From positions 2,604,001 through 2,668,000 of the forward strand of contig NZ_CP075523.1 in assembly GCF_018502385.1 (NCBI RefSeq): DNA of 64,000 nucleotides, given 5' to 3'. Below, piece after piece: positions 26,992 through 35,928 of this stretch. Origin of the DNA: Synechococcus sp. LA31 (GTDB taxonomy: Bacteria > Cyanobacteriota > Cyanobacteriia > PCC-6307 > Cyanobiaceae). Each line of letters begins with the position of its first letter. The stretch's first letter is position 1. The position numbers were made by a program, and so were the translations under genes. The notes beneath the pieces were generated by a model that saw only the letters and a program-made list of their open reading frames with translations, did no database searches and was not told the DNA's origin.

Positions 26992-29784
26992 ATGCCCAGC
27001 AGCTCCCCGGCCTCCGCCGCCGCGTCCAGCTCCGATGGCGCTTCGGCCGCCGTGCCGCCGCTTGGGCAGCTGTTTCCCTTCCCGCTCGACGGGTTTCAGC
27101 TCGATGCCATTGATGCCCTCAATCAGGGGCATTCGGTGGTGGTGAGTGCCCCCACCGGTTCGGGAAAAACCTTGGTGGGTGAGTACGCCATTCACCGCGC
27201 GCTGGCCCACGGGCGCAAAGTTTTCTACACAACTCCGCTCAAGGCGCTCTCCAACCAGAAGCTCCGCGATTTCCGCGAGCAGTTCGGCGCTGAGCGGGTG
27301 GGGTTGATGACGGGTGATCTCACGGTGAATCGTGAGGCTTCCGTGGTGGTGATGACCACCGAGATCTTCCGCAACATGCTTTACGCGGAGGCCGATCAGG
27401 GCGACGACCCCCTAGAGGGTGTGGAAGCGGTGGTGCTCGATGAGTGCCACTACATGAACGACTCCCAGCGCGGCACCGTCTGGGAAGAGTCGATCATTCA
27501 CTGCCCGCCGGTGGTGCAGCTGGTGGCCCTCTCGGCCACGGTGGCCAACGCCGGGCAGCTCACTGATTGGATCGAGCGGGTGCATGGCCCTACCCGGTTG
27601 GTGCTCAGCGATTACCGGCCGGTGCCGTTGCAGTTCAGCTTCTGCAGCGCCAAGGGTCTGCATCCGCTGCTTAACGACGAGGGCACGGACCTGCACCCCA
27701 ACTGCAAGGTGTGGCGGGCCCCCAAGGGCGCCAAGCGCAAGGGCCCGAAAACGCCCAAACCTCCCCAGCCGGAGGCACCGCCCCTGAGCTTCGTGGTGGC
27801 CCAGATGGCGGAGCGAGAGATGCTGCCCGCTATCTATTTCATCTTTAGCCGCCGCAGCTGCGATAAGGCGGTGCGCGATCTGGGCAAGGTGTGCCTGGTG
27901 TCAGCTGAGGAACAGGTCCGCATCCGGGCACGGCTCGAGACCTTCATCGCCGCCACCCCTGAGGCCGTGCGCGATGGCGGCCACGACGATGCTCTCCTGC
28001 GCGGCATCGCGGCCCACCATGCCGGGGTGCTGCCTGCCTGGAAGGAATTGATCGAAGAGTTATTCCAGCAGGGGCTGGTCAAGGTGGTGTTTGCCACTGA
28101 AACCCTCGCTGCCGGGATCAACATGCCGGCCCGCAGCACGGTGATCTCTGCCCTCTCCAAGCGCACCGAGCGCGGGCATCGCCCGCTGATGGGCAGTGAA
28201 TTTCTGCAGATGGCCGGCCGTGCCGGTCGCCGCGGGCTCGATAACCAGGGCTACGTCGTCACCGTGCAGAGCCGCTTTGAGGGTGTGCGCGAGGCAGGCC
28301 AGCTTGCTACGAGCCCGGCTGATCCACTGGTGAGCCAGTTCACCCCCAGCTACGGCATGGTGCTCAACCTGCTGCAGCGCTACGACTTGGCCAAGGCCAA
28401 GGAGTTGGTGGAGCGCAGCTTCGGTCGCTACCTGGCCACGCTTGATCTGGTGGAGGATGAGTCGCGCATCGCCGAGCTGCGCGAGCAGCTCAGCCATCTC
28501 AGTGGTGAGGCGGTGGAGGTGGCCTGGGACGATTTCGAGGACTACGAGAAGCAGCGCGGCCGCTTGCGTGAAGAGCGACGTTTGCAGCGAATCCTGCAGC
28601 AGCAGGCTGAGGAAACCCTGGCCCATGAGCTCACTCTGGCGCTGCGCTTTGCGAGCGAAGGTGCCCTGGTGAGCCTGAAGGCGCCGGTGCTGCGCGGTCG
28701 CGTGACACCGGCGGTGATTGTGAAGAAGGTGGAGGGACCGGGCCAGTTTCCGCTGTTGCTCTGTTTGAGCGATGACAACGTGTGGGTGCTGCTCCCCTGC
28801 ACGGCTGTGGTGAGCCTGCATGCTGAGCTGAGCTGCCTGCAGGTGAAGGAGATTGCAGCCCCCGAGCTGCACCGATCCGGTGAGTTGCGCCATGGCGATC
28901 AGGCCAGCGGCGGACTGGCTCTGGCGGTGGCCCACATGGCGCGCCGTCACGACATGACGACCCCTCAGTACGACCTGGCCGGTGAAGTGCAAGCCCAGGC
29001 TCATCTGGTGCGAGAACTCGAGCTGGCGTTGGAGCTGCATCCGGCTCACCGTGCCGGCGATCGCAAGAAACTGCGCAAGCAGCGCTTCCGTATCGAGGAG
29101 CTTGAGGCGGAGATCGAGGAGCGGCAACGGATCTTGCACTTCCGCGCCAATCGCCACTGGGACACGTTCCTGGCTCTGATCGACATCCTGCGCCACTTCG
29201 GTTGTTTGGCCGGCGAGGAGGGCCTAGATCCCACCGAGATCGGTCGCACTGTGGCGGCTTTGCGGGGAGATAACGAACTTTGGCTTGGTTTGGCGCTGAT
29301 GAGCGGCCACCTTGATGAGCTCGAGCCGGCTGATCTGGCTTCGGTGCTGGAGGGAATCTCCACGGAGGTGAACCGACCGGATTTGTGGAGCGGCTTTCCA
29401 CCGTCGCCCGCCTCCGAGGAGGCTCTGCATGATCTACGCGGTATCCGCCGTGAGCTGCAGCGTCAGCAGGAGCAAGCCTCGGTGGTGATGCCGTTGTGGT
29501 TCGAGCCGGAGCTGATGGGTCTGGTGCACGCGTGGGCCAAGGGCGTGAGCTGGAACGATCTGATCGCCAATACCTCACTGGATGAGGGTGATGTGGTGCG
29601 AATCATGCGCCGCACTGTGGATTTGTTGGCTCAGATCCCCTACTGCGAAGCGATCAGCGACCAGCTGCGCAGCCATGCCCGGGCTGCCCTCAAGGCGATT
29701 AATCGTTTCCCGGTATGCGAACCGATCGATCTCCTCGCTGGCGGCTCCGGGCCCAACCCGGCGACAGAGCGCTCGGCGGCTTAA
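26992..29784 (+). CDS. Ski2/Mtr4-like superfamily 2 RNA helicase
   Basis: 930 residues. Motif I is APTGSGKT (53-60), motif II is LDECHYMND, motif III LSATVANA and motif VI QMAGRAGRRG. After the two RecA-like domains comes a long region and a C-terminal DSHCT-type domain (residues about 760-915, with LMGLVHAWAKG). This is the Ski2/Mtr4/Dob1 class, which in eukaryotes feeds RNA to the exosome. Cyanobacterial members are thought to act in RNA turnover or plastid-like RNA processing; the substrate is inferred. The RecA2 domain holds a Lys/Pro-rich insertion (PKGAKRKGPKTPKPP). Confidence 0.9.
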   Translation: MPSSSPASAAASSSDGASAAVPPLGQLFPFPLDGFQLDAIDALNQGHSVVVSAPTGSGKTLVGEYAIHRALAHGRKVFYTTPLKALSNQKLRDFREQFGAERVGLMTGDLTVNREASVVVMTTEIFRNMLYAEADQGDDPLEGVEAVVLDECHYMNDSQRGTVWEESIIHCPPVVQLVALSATVANAGQLTDWIERVHGPTRLVLSDYRPVPLQFSFCSAKGLHPLLNDEGTDLHPNCKVWRAPKGAKRKGPKTPKPPQPEAPPLSFVVAQMAEREMLPAIYFIFSRRSCDKAVRDLGKVCLVSAEEQVRIRARLETFIAATPEAVRDGGHDDALLRGIAAHHAGVLPAWKELIEELFQQGLVKVVFATETLAAGINMPARSTVISALSKRTERGHRPLMGSEFLQMAGRAGRRGLDNQGYVVTVQSRFEGVREAGQLATSPADPLVSQFTPSYGMVLNLLQRYDLAKAKELVERSFGRYLATLDLVEDESRIAELREQLSHLSGEAVEVAWDDFEDYEKQRGRLREERRLQRILQQQAEETLAHELTLALRFASEGALVSLKAPVLRGRVTPAVIVKKVEGPGQFPLLLCLSDDNVWVLLPCTAVVSLHAELSCLQVKEIAAPELHRSGELRHGDQASGGLALAVAHMARRHDMTTPQYDLAGEVQAQAHLVRELELALELHPAHRAGDRKKLRKQRFRIEELEAEIEERQRILHFRANRHWDTFLALIDILRHFGCLAGEEGLDPTEIGRTVAALRGDNELWLGLALMSGHLDELEPADLASVLEGISTEVNRPDLWSGFPPSPASEEALHDLRGIRRELQRQQEQASVVMPLWFEPELMGLVHAWAKGVSWNDLIANTSLDEGDVVRIMRRTVDLLAQIPYCEAISDQLRSHARAALKAINRFPVCEPIDLLAGGSGPNPATERSAA

Positions 29785-29909
29785 CGCGGCCTCAGCACCA
29801 ACCACACGATCAGCAGCAGACCTGTCGTGCTGCCAACGGTGTAAATCCAGTCGGCGTAAGGCGTCCAGAACACGGCCAGCACGTCAAGGGCAGCGAGAGG
29901 GTGGAGCAT
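29781..29909 (-). CDS. Small membrane protein convergent with the helicase
   Basis: 42 residues from ATG 29909, almost all hydrophobic, with AVFWTPYADWIYTVG leading into a C-terminal helix TTGLLLIVWLVL and an Arg-Pro-Arg end. Its stop shares the palindrome TTAA (29781-29784) with the helicase stop on the other strand. Codon bias fits local genes. Size and character recall small photosynthetic membrane subunits, but I do not recognise it as one. Confidence 0.5.
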   Translation of the reverse strand: MLHPLAALDVLAVFWTPYADWIYTVGSTTGLLLIVWLVLRPR

Positions 29910-29957
29910 GAGCTGCAGTGTGGCTGTGGTTAGCGTGCCAGCAGAGCGGCGGACGTT

Positions 29958-30392
29958 TTGATCAATCCCTCCCGCATCCGCATCCTGGCTGTGGGCAAGG
30001 TGCGCAAGGGCTGGGTGTTGGAGGGGATCGCCACCTACCTGAAGCGGCTGCCTGGTCTGCAGGTTGTAGAACTTCGCGACGCTGGCAAGGTTCGGGAGAC
30101 CGAGGCGATCTTGGCGGCCCTGCGTCCCGATGAGCAGCTGGTGGTGCTGGCGGAGGAGGGGCAGACCTTCAACTCCCCGGCCTTTGCCAAGCGACTGGAG
30201 GGCTCGGGCTCCGAACGCCTGGCGTTGGTGATCGGTGGGGCTGAAGGCCTCGATCCAGCCCTCAAGGCCCGAGCCAGCTGGACACTCAGCCTTTCACCGA
30301 TGACCTTTCCCCACGAGTTGGCCCGCCTCTTGCTGCTGGAGCAGCTCTACCGGGCACTCACGATTCAGCAGGGCGGGCCTTATCACAAATGA
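29958..30392 (+). CDS. rlmH: 23S rRNA (pseudouridine-1915 N3)-methyltransferase RlmH
   Basis: 144 residues from TTG 29958. A SPOUT-class methyltransferase that acts on the assembled 70S ribosome at position 1915. The deep-knot region is seen as [15 protein letters not shown], then [24 protein letters not shown] and the family-ending GGPYHK. Convergent with purB, with a 10-base gap. Confidence 0.96.
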   Translation: MINPSRIRILAVGKVRKGWVLEGIATYLKRLPGLQVVELRDAGKVRETEAILAALRPDEQLVVLAEEGQTFNSPAFAKRLEGSGSERLALVIGGAEGLDPALKARASWTLSLSPMTFPHELARLLLLEQLYRALTIQQGGPYHK

Positions 30393-30402
30393 GCCTGCGG
30401 CC

Positions 30403-31698
30403 TTAGATACCCAGTCGCTCCCAGATCACGCCCAGGTTGGCCTGATGCAGATCGGTTGAGAAGCAGTCGGCCAGTTGCTCGGCCGTAAGGCGTGAGGTCA
30501 CGTCTGCGTCGGCCTCAAGGTTGGCGCGGAAATCACCGCCTTCGGTGTTCCAGGCGGTGTGGGCGTTGCGCTGCACGATGCGGTAAGCGTCTTCGCGGTT
30601 GATGCCGCTCTCCACCAGAGCCAGAAGCACCCGCTGGCTGAACACCACGCCGCCGTACACATTCATGTTGCGGGCCATGTTGCCTGGGTAGACCCCCAGT
30701 CCCTGCACCACCGAGGTCATTTCCCGCAGCATGAAGTGCAGGGTCACCGAGCAGTCGGGCAGCATCATGCGCTCCACGGAGCTATGGCTGATGTCGCGCT
30801 CATGCCAGAGGGCGCAGTTTTCTAGGGCCGCCACCACGTAGCTGCGCAGCACCCGGGCCAGGCCGCTGATGCGCTCGCTGCGGATCGGGTTGCGCTTGTG
30901 GGGCATGGCTGAGCTGCCCTTCTGGCCTTTGGCGAAGTTCTCCTCCACCTCCAGCACATCGGTGCGCTGCATGTTGCGGATCTCGGTGGAGAAGCGCTCC
31001 AGGGCCGCACCCACCAGGGCCAGTGTTTGGATGAATTCCGCGTGGCGATCGCGGGAGATCACCTGGGTGCTGGCGGTGTCGGGCACCAGGCCGAGCTTGG
31101 CGCAGGCGATGTCCTCCACCCGGGGATCGGTGTTGGCGTAGGTGCCCATGGCACCTGAGATCTGGCCCACGCTCACGGCGGTTTCCAGGCGCTCGAGGCG
31201 CTCCTGGTTGCGCACCACCTCCGCCAGCCAGCCAGCCACCTTGAAACCGAAGGTGATCGGTTCACCGTGGATGGCGTGGGAGCGGCCGATCATCACGGTG
31301 CCCTTGTGCTCGCGGGCCAGAACGCGCAGCGCCTCCGCCAGCTTGTCGAGCTCGGTGCGCAGCAGCTGCACCGAGGCTTTCATCTGCAGGGCCACGCCGG
31401 TATCCAGCACATCGGAGCTGGTCATGCCCACGTGGATGTAGCGGCCGGCATCCCCCACGTGTTCGTTCACGTTGGTGAGGAAGGCGATCACGTCATGGCG
31501 CACCTCAGCCTCGATTTCGAGGATGCGCTCAACGCTGAAGGAAGCCTTCTCTTTGATCGTGGCAACGGCCTCGGCGGGCACGCGTCCCAGTTCGCAGTTG
31601 GCTTCGGTGGCGGCGATCTCCACATCGAGCCAGCTCTGGAACTTCGCCTGCTCGCTCCAGATGGCGCCCATCTCGGGCAGGGTGTAACGCTCGATCAA
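30403..31698 (-). CDS. purB: Adenylosuccinate lyase
   Basis: 431 residues from TTG 31698, giving the family-typical start MIERYTLPEMG. PurB splits adenylosuccinate to AMP and fumarate and also the SAICAR step of purine synthesis. The fumarase-superfamily signature GSSAMPHKRNP is intact near 260-270, along with TSSDVLDTGVALQ and the GRSHAIHGEP segment bearing the general acid His. No other pur genes are adjacent. Confidence 0.97.
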   Translation of the reverse strand: MIERYTLPEMGAIWSEQAKFQSWLDVEIAATEANCELGRVPAEAVATIKEKASFSVERILEIEAEVRHDVIAFLTNVNEHVGDAGRYIHVGMTSSDVLDTGVALQMKASVQLLRTELDKLAEALRVLAREHKGTVMIGRSHAIHGEPITFGFKVAGWLAEVVRNQERLERLETAVSVGQISGAMGTYANTDPRVEDIACAKLGLVPDTASTQVISRDRHAEFIQTLALVGAALERFSTEIRNMQRTDVLEVEENFAKGQKGSSAMPHKRNPIRSERISGLARVLRSYVVAALENCALWHERDISHSSVERMMLPDCSVTLHFMLREMTSVVQGLGVYPGNMARNMNVYGGVVFSQRVLLALVESGINREDAYRIVQRNAHTAWNTEGGDFRANLEADADVTSRLTAEQLADCFSTDLHQANLGVIWERLGI

Positions 31699-31752
31699 GG
31701 CCGCCGCGGGCTCACATCGAGACCAATGTATGGAACGGCGCTCAATCCGCCC

Positions 31753-31947
31753 TTAGGCCACTGCCGTGAGCTTGCGGTGCTCCACCTCCCACTGCACCAG
31801 TTGGCCCCAGGCTTGTTGGCGCACCCAGCAGCGGCCGCCGCGGCACTGGATCAGTTGAAAAGGGGGGAGGTCCTCGGGCTGGTTGCGCAGCTTCACGAAG
31901 CTGCCGGGCCGGAGCAGTTCCACAACGTTGGATTGCATGCTCGCCAT
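31753..31947 (-). CDS. Small hypothetical protein, SH3-like
   Basis: 64 residues beginning MASMQSNVVELLRPGSFVKL. Alternating hydrophobic residues, LLRPGSFVKLRN, FQLIQCRGGRCWVR and VQWEVEHRKL, suggest a compact beta-barrel. It resembles short conserved picocyanobacterial proteins of unknown function. It lies 54 bases upstream of purB on the same strand and may be co-transcribed with it; it is divergent from tlyA. Confidence 0.65.
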   Translation of the reverse strand: MASMQSNVVELLRPGSFVKLRNQPEDLPPFQLIQCRGGRCWVRQQAWGQLVQWEVEHRKLTAVA

Positions 31948-32066
31948 GGGGTCTCCCCTGTGCTGAACGCCATCCTCTGGAGTGTTCCCCTGATTCCGGG
32001 TTCAGCCCCCGCTTTTGTTCCGTTTCCCCTGTGCTTTTGTGACAGCACATCAGCACATCGCCGTTG

Positions 32067-32927
32067 ATGGGCCGCAAGCAACGTCTTGATTTGCAGCTGG
32101 TGGAGCTTGGCCTGGCCACGAGTCGCCAGCAAGCGCAGCAGCTCATCCGGGCTGGCAAGGTGCGCAGCGGTGATCGCGTGCTGGATAAGCCCGGTATGGA
32201 GGTGGCGGCGGATCTCCCCTTTGTGGTGGAGCAGCCGCCGCGTTTCGTGTCGCGCGGCGGTGAGAAGCTGCTGGGCGCCCTGTCCACCTTCCCGCTCGAG
32301 CTCGCAGGGCGGGTGTGCCTCGATGGCGGCATCTCCACCGGTGGCTTCACCGATTGCCTGCTGCAGCACGGCGCGCAGCGGGTGTACGGCGTGGATGTTG
32401 GCTACGGCCAGACGGCCTGGAGCTTGCGCACCGATCCGCGTTTGGTGTTGAAGGAACGCACCAACCTGCGCCACCTGCAGCCAGAAGACCTCTACGGCGA
32501 TGCCGATCCCTGGCCGGATCTGGCGGTGGCGGATGTGTCGTTCATCCGGCTGGCTTTAGTGCTGCCAGCGATTGGCCGATTGCTGCAGCCCGATCGGCGC
32601 GAAGCCCTGCTGCTCGTGAAGCCGCAGTTTGAAGTGGGCAAAGAGCGTGTGGGCAAAGGCGGCGTGGTGCGCGATCCCGCCGCCCATGTGGATGCAATCG
32701 AGGGGGTGATCGCCGCAGCGGCGGGGGAGGGCTGGCACCCCTGCGGCGTGACCGCCTCGCCGATCACCGGCCCGGCGGGGAACCACGAATATTTGCTGTG
32801 GCTGCGCAGCGGTGCGTGGCCTGTTGTGGCCGAGGGGAACCCAGCTGCTGATCAGCACAAAGCCGCCGGATCGGTTCCCGATGGGGATGCAATCCGGCGG
32901 CTCGTGGAGGCCACCCTCAAGGTCTGA
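32067..32927 (+). CDS. tlyA: TlyA-family rRNA (2'-O) methyltransferase
   Basis: 286 residues from ATG 32067; an in-frame TTG precedes it. The N-terminus is an S4-like RNA-binding domain (KQRLDLQLVELGLATSRQQA) and the rest an FtsJ-type methyltransferase with VSRGGEKLLGAL, CLDGGISTGGFTDCLL, ADVSFIRL and LVKPQFEVGKE. TlyA enzymes 2'-O-methylate 16S and 23S rRNA; older annotation calls them haemolysins. In the SAM motif the usual Val/Ala before the double Gly is intact, but Ile replaces the common Ala (GISTGG). Its stop codon lies inside a terminator-like hairpin. Confidence 0.9.
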   Translation: MGRKQRLDLQLVELGLATSRQQAQQLIRAGKVRSGDRVLDKPGMEVAADLPFVVEQPPRFVSRGGEKLLGALSTFPLELAGRVCLDGGISTGGFTDCLLQHGAQRVYGVDVGYGQTAWSLRTDPRLVLKERTNLRHLQPEDLYGDADPWPDLAVADVSFIRLALVLPAIGRLLQPDRREALLLVKPQFEVGKERVGKGGVVRDPAAHVDAIEGVIAAAAGEGWHPCGVTASPITGPAGNHEYLLWLRSGAWPVVAEGNPAADQHKAAGSVPDGDAIRRLVEATLKV

Positions 32928-32933
32928 GGGTGG
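32911..32933 (+). terminator. Hairpin at the tlyA 3' end
   Basis: CCACCCTCA at 32911-32919 pairs perfectly with 32925-32933, nine pairs with a 5-base loop, followed by TTGTGT. The tlyA stop codon is the start of the right arm. It likely terminates tlyA before convergent glnB; the U-run is weak. Confidence 0.5.
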
Positions 32934-32954
32934 TTGTGTAGGCGTGAAGCCCGC

Positions 32955-33335
<381 letters not shown>

Positions 33336-33412
33336 TCAGGAATTCTGGGAGTGCAAGCGGGCCGTTGGGCCCCCTCGCAACGCCATTAGGCCGCAGCTTT
33401 CGGGGCAGAGGT

Positions 33413-33426
33413 GTTGCTTTTGCTAC
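33413..33426 (-). promoter_or_regulatory. Candidate NtcA box upstream of glnB
   Basis: On the minus strand the sequence is GTA-N8-AAC (GTAGCAAAAGCAAC), one base off the NtcA consensus GTA-N8-TAC and keeping the GTN10AC core. A weak minus-10 (TAATGG) begins 24 bases downstream. glnB is a known NtcA target in cyanobacteria. The site could also act on queF, which starts 57 bases away on the other strand. Confidence 0.4.
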
Positions 33427-33482
33427 CGCTGCGGGTGCCCGTGGGTCGCTGCTTAGCATCCAGGCCTCAGTTCCCCCTACCG

Positions 33483-33884
33483 ATGAGCGCTGATCAGACC
33501 CGCACGCCCCTCTACGGAGAGCGGGCTATCGACGAAGCGGAGCTGATCTGCTTCGAGAATCCACGCCCAGGCCGGGCCTATGAAGTGGCCATCACCCTGC
33601 CGGAATTCACTTGCAAGTGCCCGTTTTCGGGGTATCCAGATTTCGCCACGTTGCGCCTGCTGTATCAGCCCGGCCCCCGTGTGATGGAGCTCAAGGCGAT
33701 CAAGCTTTATGTGAACAGCTACCGCGATCAATCCATCTCCCATGAGGAGGTGACCAACCGAATCCTCGATCACTTCGTGGCCGCCTGCGAGCCGGTGTGG
33801 ATGCAGCTCGAGGCTGATTTCAACCCCCGCGGCAACGTGCACACGGTGATCCGCGCCACCCACGGCACCCGTCAGCCCTGCTGA
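33483..33884 (+). CDS. queF: NADPH-dependent 7-cyano-7-deazaguanine reductase QueF
   Basis: 133 residues from ATG 33483, the short unimodular type. QueF reduces preQ0 to preQ1 in queuosine tRNA modification. The nucleophilic Cys is in [14 protein letters not shown] and the QueF motif is [20 protein letters not shown], within which the NADPH-binding ELKS-like start is ELKA. The end overlaps the convergent ccs1 gene by 13 bases. I see no preQ1 riboswitch in the short leader. Confidence 0.95.
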   Translation: MSADQTRTPLYGERAIDEAELICFENPRPGRAYEVAITLPEFTCKCPFSGYPDFATLRLLYQPGPRVMELKAIKLYVNSYRDQSISHEEVTNRILDHFVAACEPVWMQLEADFNPRGNVHTVIRATHGTRQPC

Positions 33885-35167
33885 AGCTCGGTCAGGAGAG
33901 CGGGCAGTTCGCGCGAGAAAGCGGCCAGGTTGCGGTTGCATAGGCCGGCTACGTGCAGCTTGTGCTGCTTGGGTTCAGCGATGGCCCACAGCTGGCGGGT
34001 GGCAATCAGGCTCAGCGCACCGCCTGCCAGGGCGATGGCAAAGCCGGCGTACACCAACGGCACGCCGGGATCGCGTTTGAGCAGCAGACCGCTCGCCGGC
34101 ACAACCCCGGCGATACGCAGCGGGATGCCGGCGATCTCCGCCGGTCCGCCGCCGGGAACCAGGGTGCCGAGAATCTCGGCCTCAGCGGAATAAGCCGTGA
34201 CAGGGCCCTGTTCGCTGGAGAGCGCGAGCAGCACCGGGTTGCTGCCGTCGGGCCGGGTGGGCAGCACGATGCCCCACACCTGATCGCCCAGCTGCGGAAA
34301 GCTCTGTAGCGGCAGCTCCAGGATCGGGCTCTGGCCCAACTGCACCTGGATGGCCGCCAGGGCCCAATCTGCCTGATACACGGTCATCCCCTGGAAGCGC
34401 AGAGGATGGTTCACGCTGATGGTCTCGGTGCTTGCCGGCAGGGGGACTGCTGCGTTGGGGTCGCCGGGCTGGAGGCGCAGCTGTGAGCGGAACTGTTCAG
34501 GTCGCCCGGCGGGATCGCGTTCGATGCCGAAGCCCTCGAGAGCCACGGTGAGCTGGGTTTCGCCGCGGCGGTTGACCAGTTCGAGTTCATTGCCGGGGGC
34601 AAGGAATCGCTCCAGCCGCTGGCCGGCCAGGGCGCCCCAGGCGGCGCCCACCATCAACACCACTAAACCTGCATGCACCAGTAGCGGTCCCACGCGACCG
34701 CTGGCCCCGCGCCGGGCAGCCAGACGATCTGGATGGGGCTGTACCTGCCAGCCACGCTGGCTGAGCAGATCCTCAAGTCGCTGCAGCTCCTGGCTGGCAT
34801 CGCTGCAGCTCAGGGTTTCCGCCAGGTTGAGTTTGCTGAGCTGGCGCGGGCTGCTGTAGTCGATCCAGCGCAGGGCTGCCTGCAGCGCTGGCCACTGGCG
34901 TCGCCAGCTGCAAAGGATCAGCGACAGCCCCAACCAGGCCAGTAGGCCCAGAAACCAACTGCTCGAATACACATGATCAAGCTGGAGGCGCAGGATGGCG
35001 TTGCCGTTGAGCAGACCCAGCCAGGGCTGGGCGTCATAGACGCGGTGATAGAGCTCTGCGCTCTCCTGCTGGGGCACCAGCGTGCCCAGGCCGCTGGCGA
35101 TGGCGATCAGGATGAGCAGGCCAATGGCCAGCCGCAGGTCGGAGATCCAGGCGATCAGGCGTTTCAT
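33872..35167 (-). CDS. ccs1: Cytochrome c biogenesis protein Ccs1 (CcsB/ResB)
   Basis: 431 residues from ATG 35167. Ccs1 partners CcsA in system II haem delivery to c-type cytochromes on the lumen/periplasm side. Transmembrane segments lie at about 10-30, 68-88 and 160-180, then a large soluble domain, then a last helix ([18 protein letters not shown]). The family segments [10 protein letters not shown] and [17 protein letters not shown] are present. ccdA lies 19 bases upstream in the same orientation, so the two form a cytochrome c assembly unit. Confidence 0.93.
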   Translation of the reverse strand: MKRLIAWISDLRLAIGLLILIAIASGLGTLVPQQESAELYHRVYDAQPWLGLLNGNAILRLQLDHVYSSSWFLGLLAWLGLSLILCSWRRQWPALQAALRWIDYSSPRQLSKLNLAETLSCSDASQELQRLEDLLSQRGWQVQPHPDRLAARRGASGRVGPLLVHAGLVVLMVGAAWGALAGQRLERFLAPGNELELVNRRGETQLTVALEGFGIERDPAGRPEQFRSQLRLQPGDPNAAVPLPASTETISVNHPLRFQGMTVYQADWALAAIQVQLGQSPILELPLQSFPQLGDQVWGIVLPTRPDGSNPVLLALSSEQGPVTAYSAEAEILGTLVPGGGPAEIAGIPLRIAGVVPASGLLLKRDPGVPLVYAGFAIALAGGALSLIATRQLWAIAEPKQHKLHVAGLCNRNLAAFSRELPALLTELQQG

Positions 35168-35186
35168 CAACAGGTGCGGGGATGGC

Positions 35187-35903
35187 TCAGCCCCAGCGGG
35201 CCAGAAGGGTGAGTGTGCCTGCTGCCAGCAGCACAACGCCGCTGATGGGGGGAACCCATTGGCCCACCGCCCGCAGGGCCAGAAGGCGCGGCACCCAGGC
35301 TGCGGCGGTGCCGGCCAGGAGCAACGGCATCACCTGCCCGGCAGCAAAGGCGGTGAGCAACACCACCCCCGCCAGGGGATCGCCGGCCTGGGCAATCCAG
35401 GCCAGCAACACAGCCAGCACCGGGGTGGTGCAAGGCGAAGCTGCTAAGCCGAAGGCCAGGCCAGCCGCCAGTGGCGCCAAGGCTTTGGGCACCCGCTGGC
35501 GCCATTGCTCCGGGTCCGGGCCATTGGGCAGTTGCAGGGGCAGTAGACCCAGCAGGTTGAGCCCCATCACGACAGCGAGCACTGCTACCAGGGTTGGAAT
35601 CAACCCGGGCACTTGGCCGTAGATCCGTCCCAGGGCGCCGCTGGCGAGGCCCAGCAGTACCAGGGAGCTCACGATGCCGCCGCAGAAGCTCAGGCTGCGC
35701 TGCCAGGGTCGCTCCTGCTGATCATCGAAGCCGGCCAAGTAGGCCAGAGTGATGGGCAGCAGCGATAGCGAGCAGGGGCCGAGGCTCGTGAGCAACCCAC
35801 CAGCGAACACCAGCACCAGCGTGAAGGCTCCGGGATGGGCTAAGGAGCTGCTGAGCAGCTGCTCTCCGGTGCGGGCCCAATCGGCTAGGGCCGGAGCCAC
35901 CAT
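35187..35903 (-). CDS. ccdA: Thiol-disulfide transporter CcdA
   Basis: 238 residues with six hydrophobic helices. CcdA moves reducing power across the membrane to keep apocytochrome cysteines reduced before haem attachment. The redox cysteines are in [13 protein letters not shown] and [13 protein letters not shown]. It stands directly before ccs1 and after ftsW, with short gaps, suggesting one transcript for cytochrome c maturation. Confidence 0.94.
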   Translation of the reverse strand: MVAPALADWARTGEQLLSSSLAHPGAFTLVLVFAGGLLTSLGPCSLSLLPITLAYLAGFDDQQERPWQRSLSFCGGIVSSLVLLGLASGALGRIYGQVPGLIPTLVAVLAVVMGLNLLGLLPLQLPNGPDPEQWRQRVPKALAPLAAGLAFGLAASPCTTPVLAVLLAWIAQAGDPLAGVVLLTAFAAGQVMPLLLAGTAAAWVPRLLALRAVGQWVPPISGVVLLAAGTLTLLARWG

Positions 35904-35928
35904 CGCGGTTCTTGATTCGGCAGGGGCA

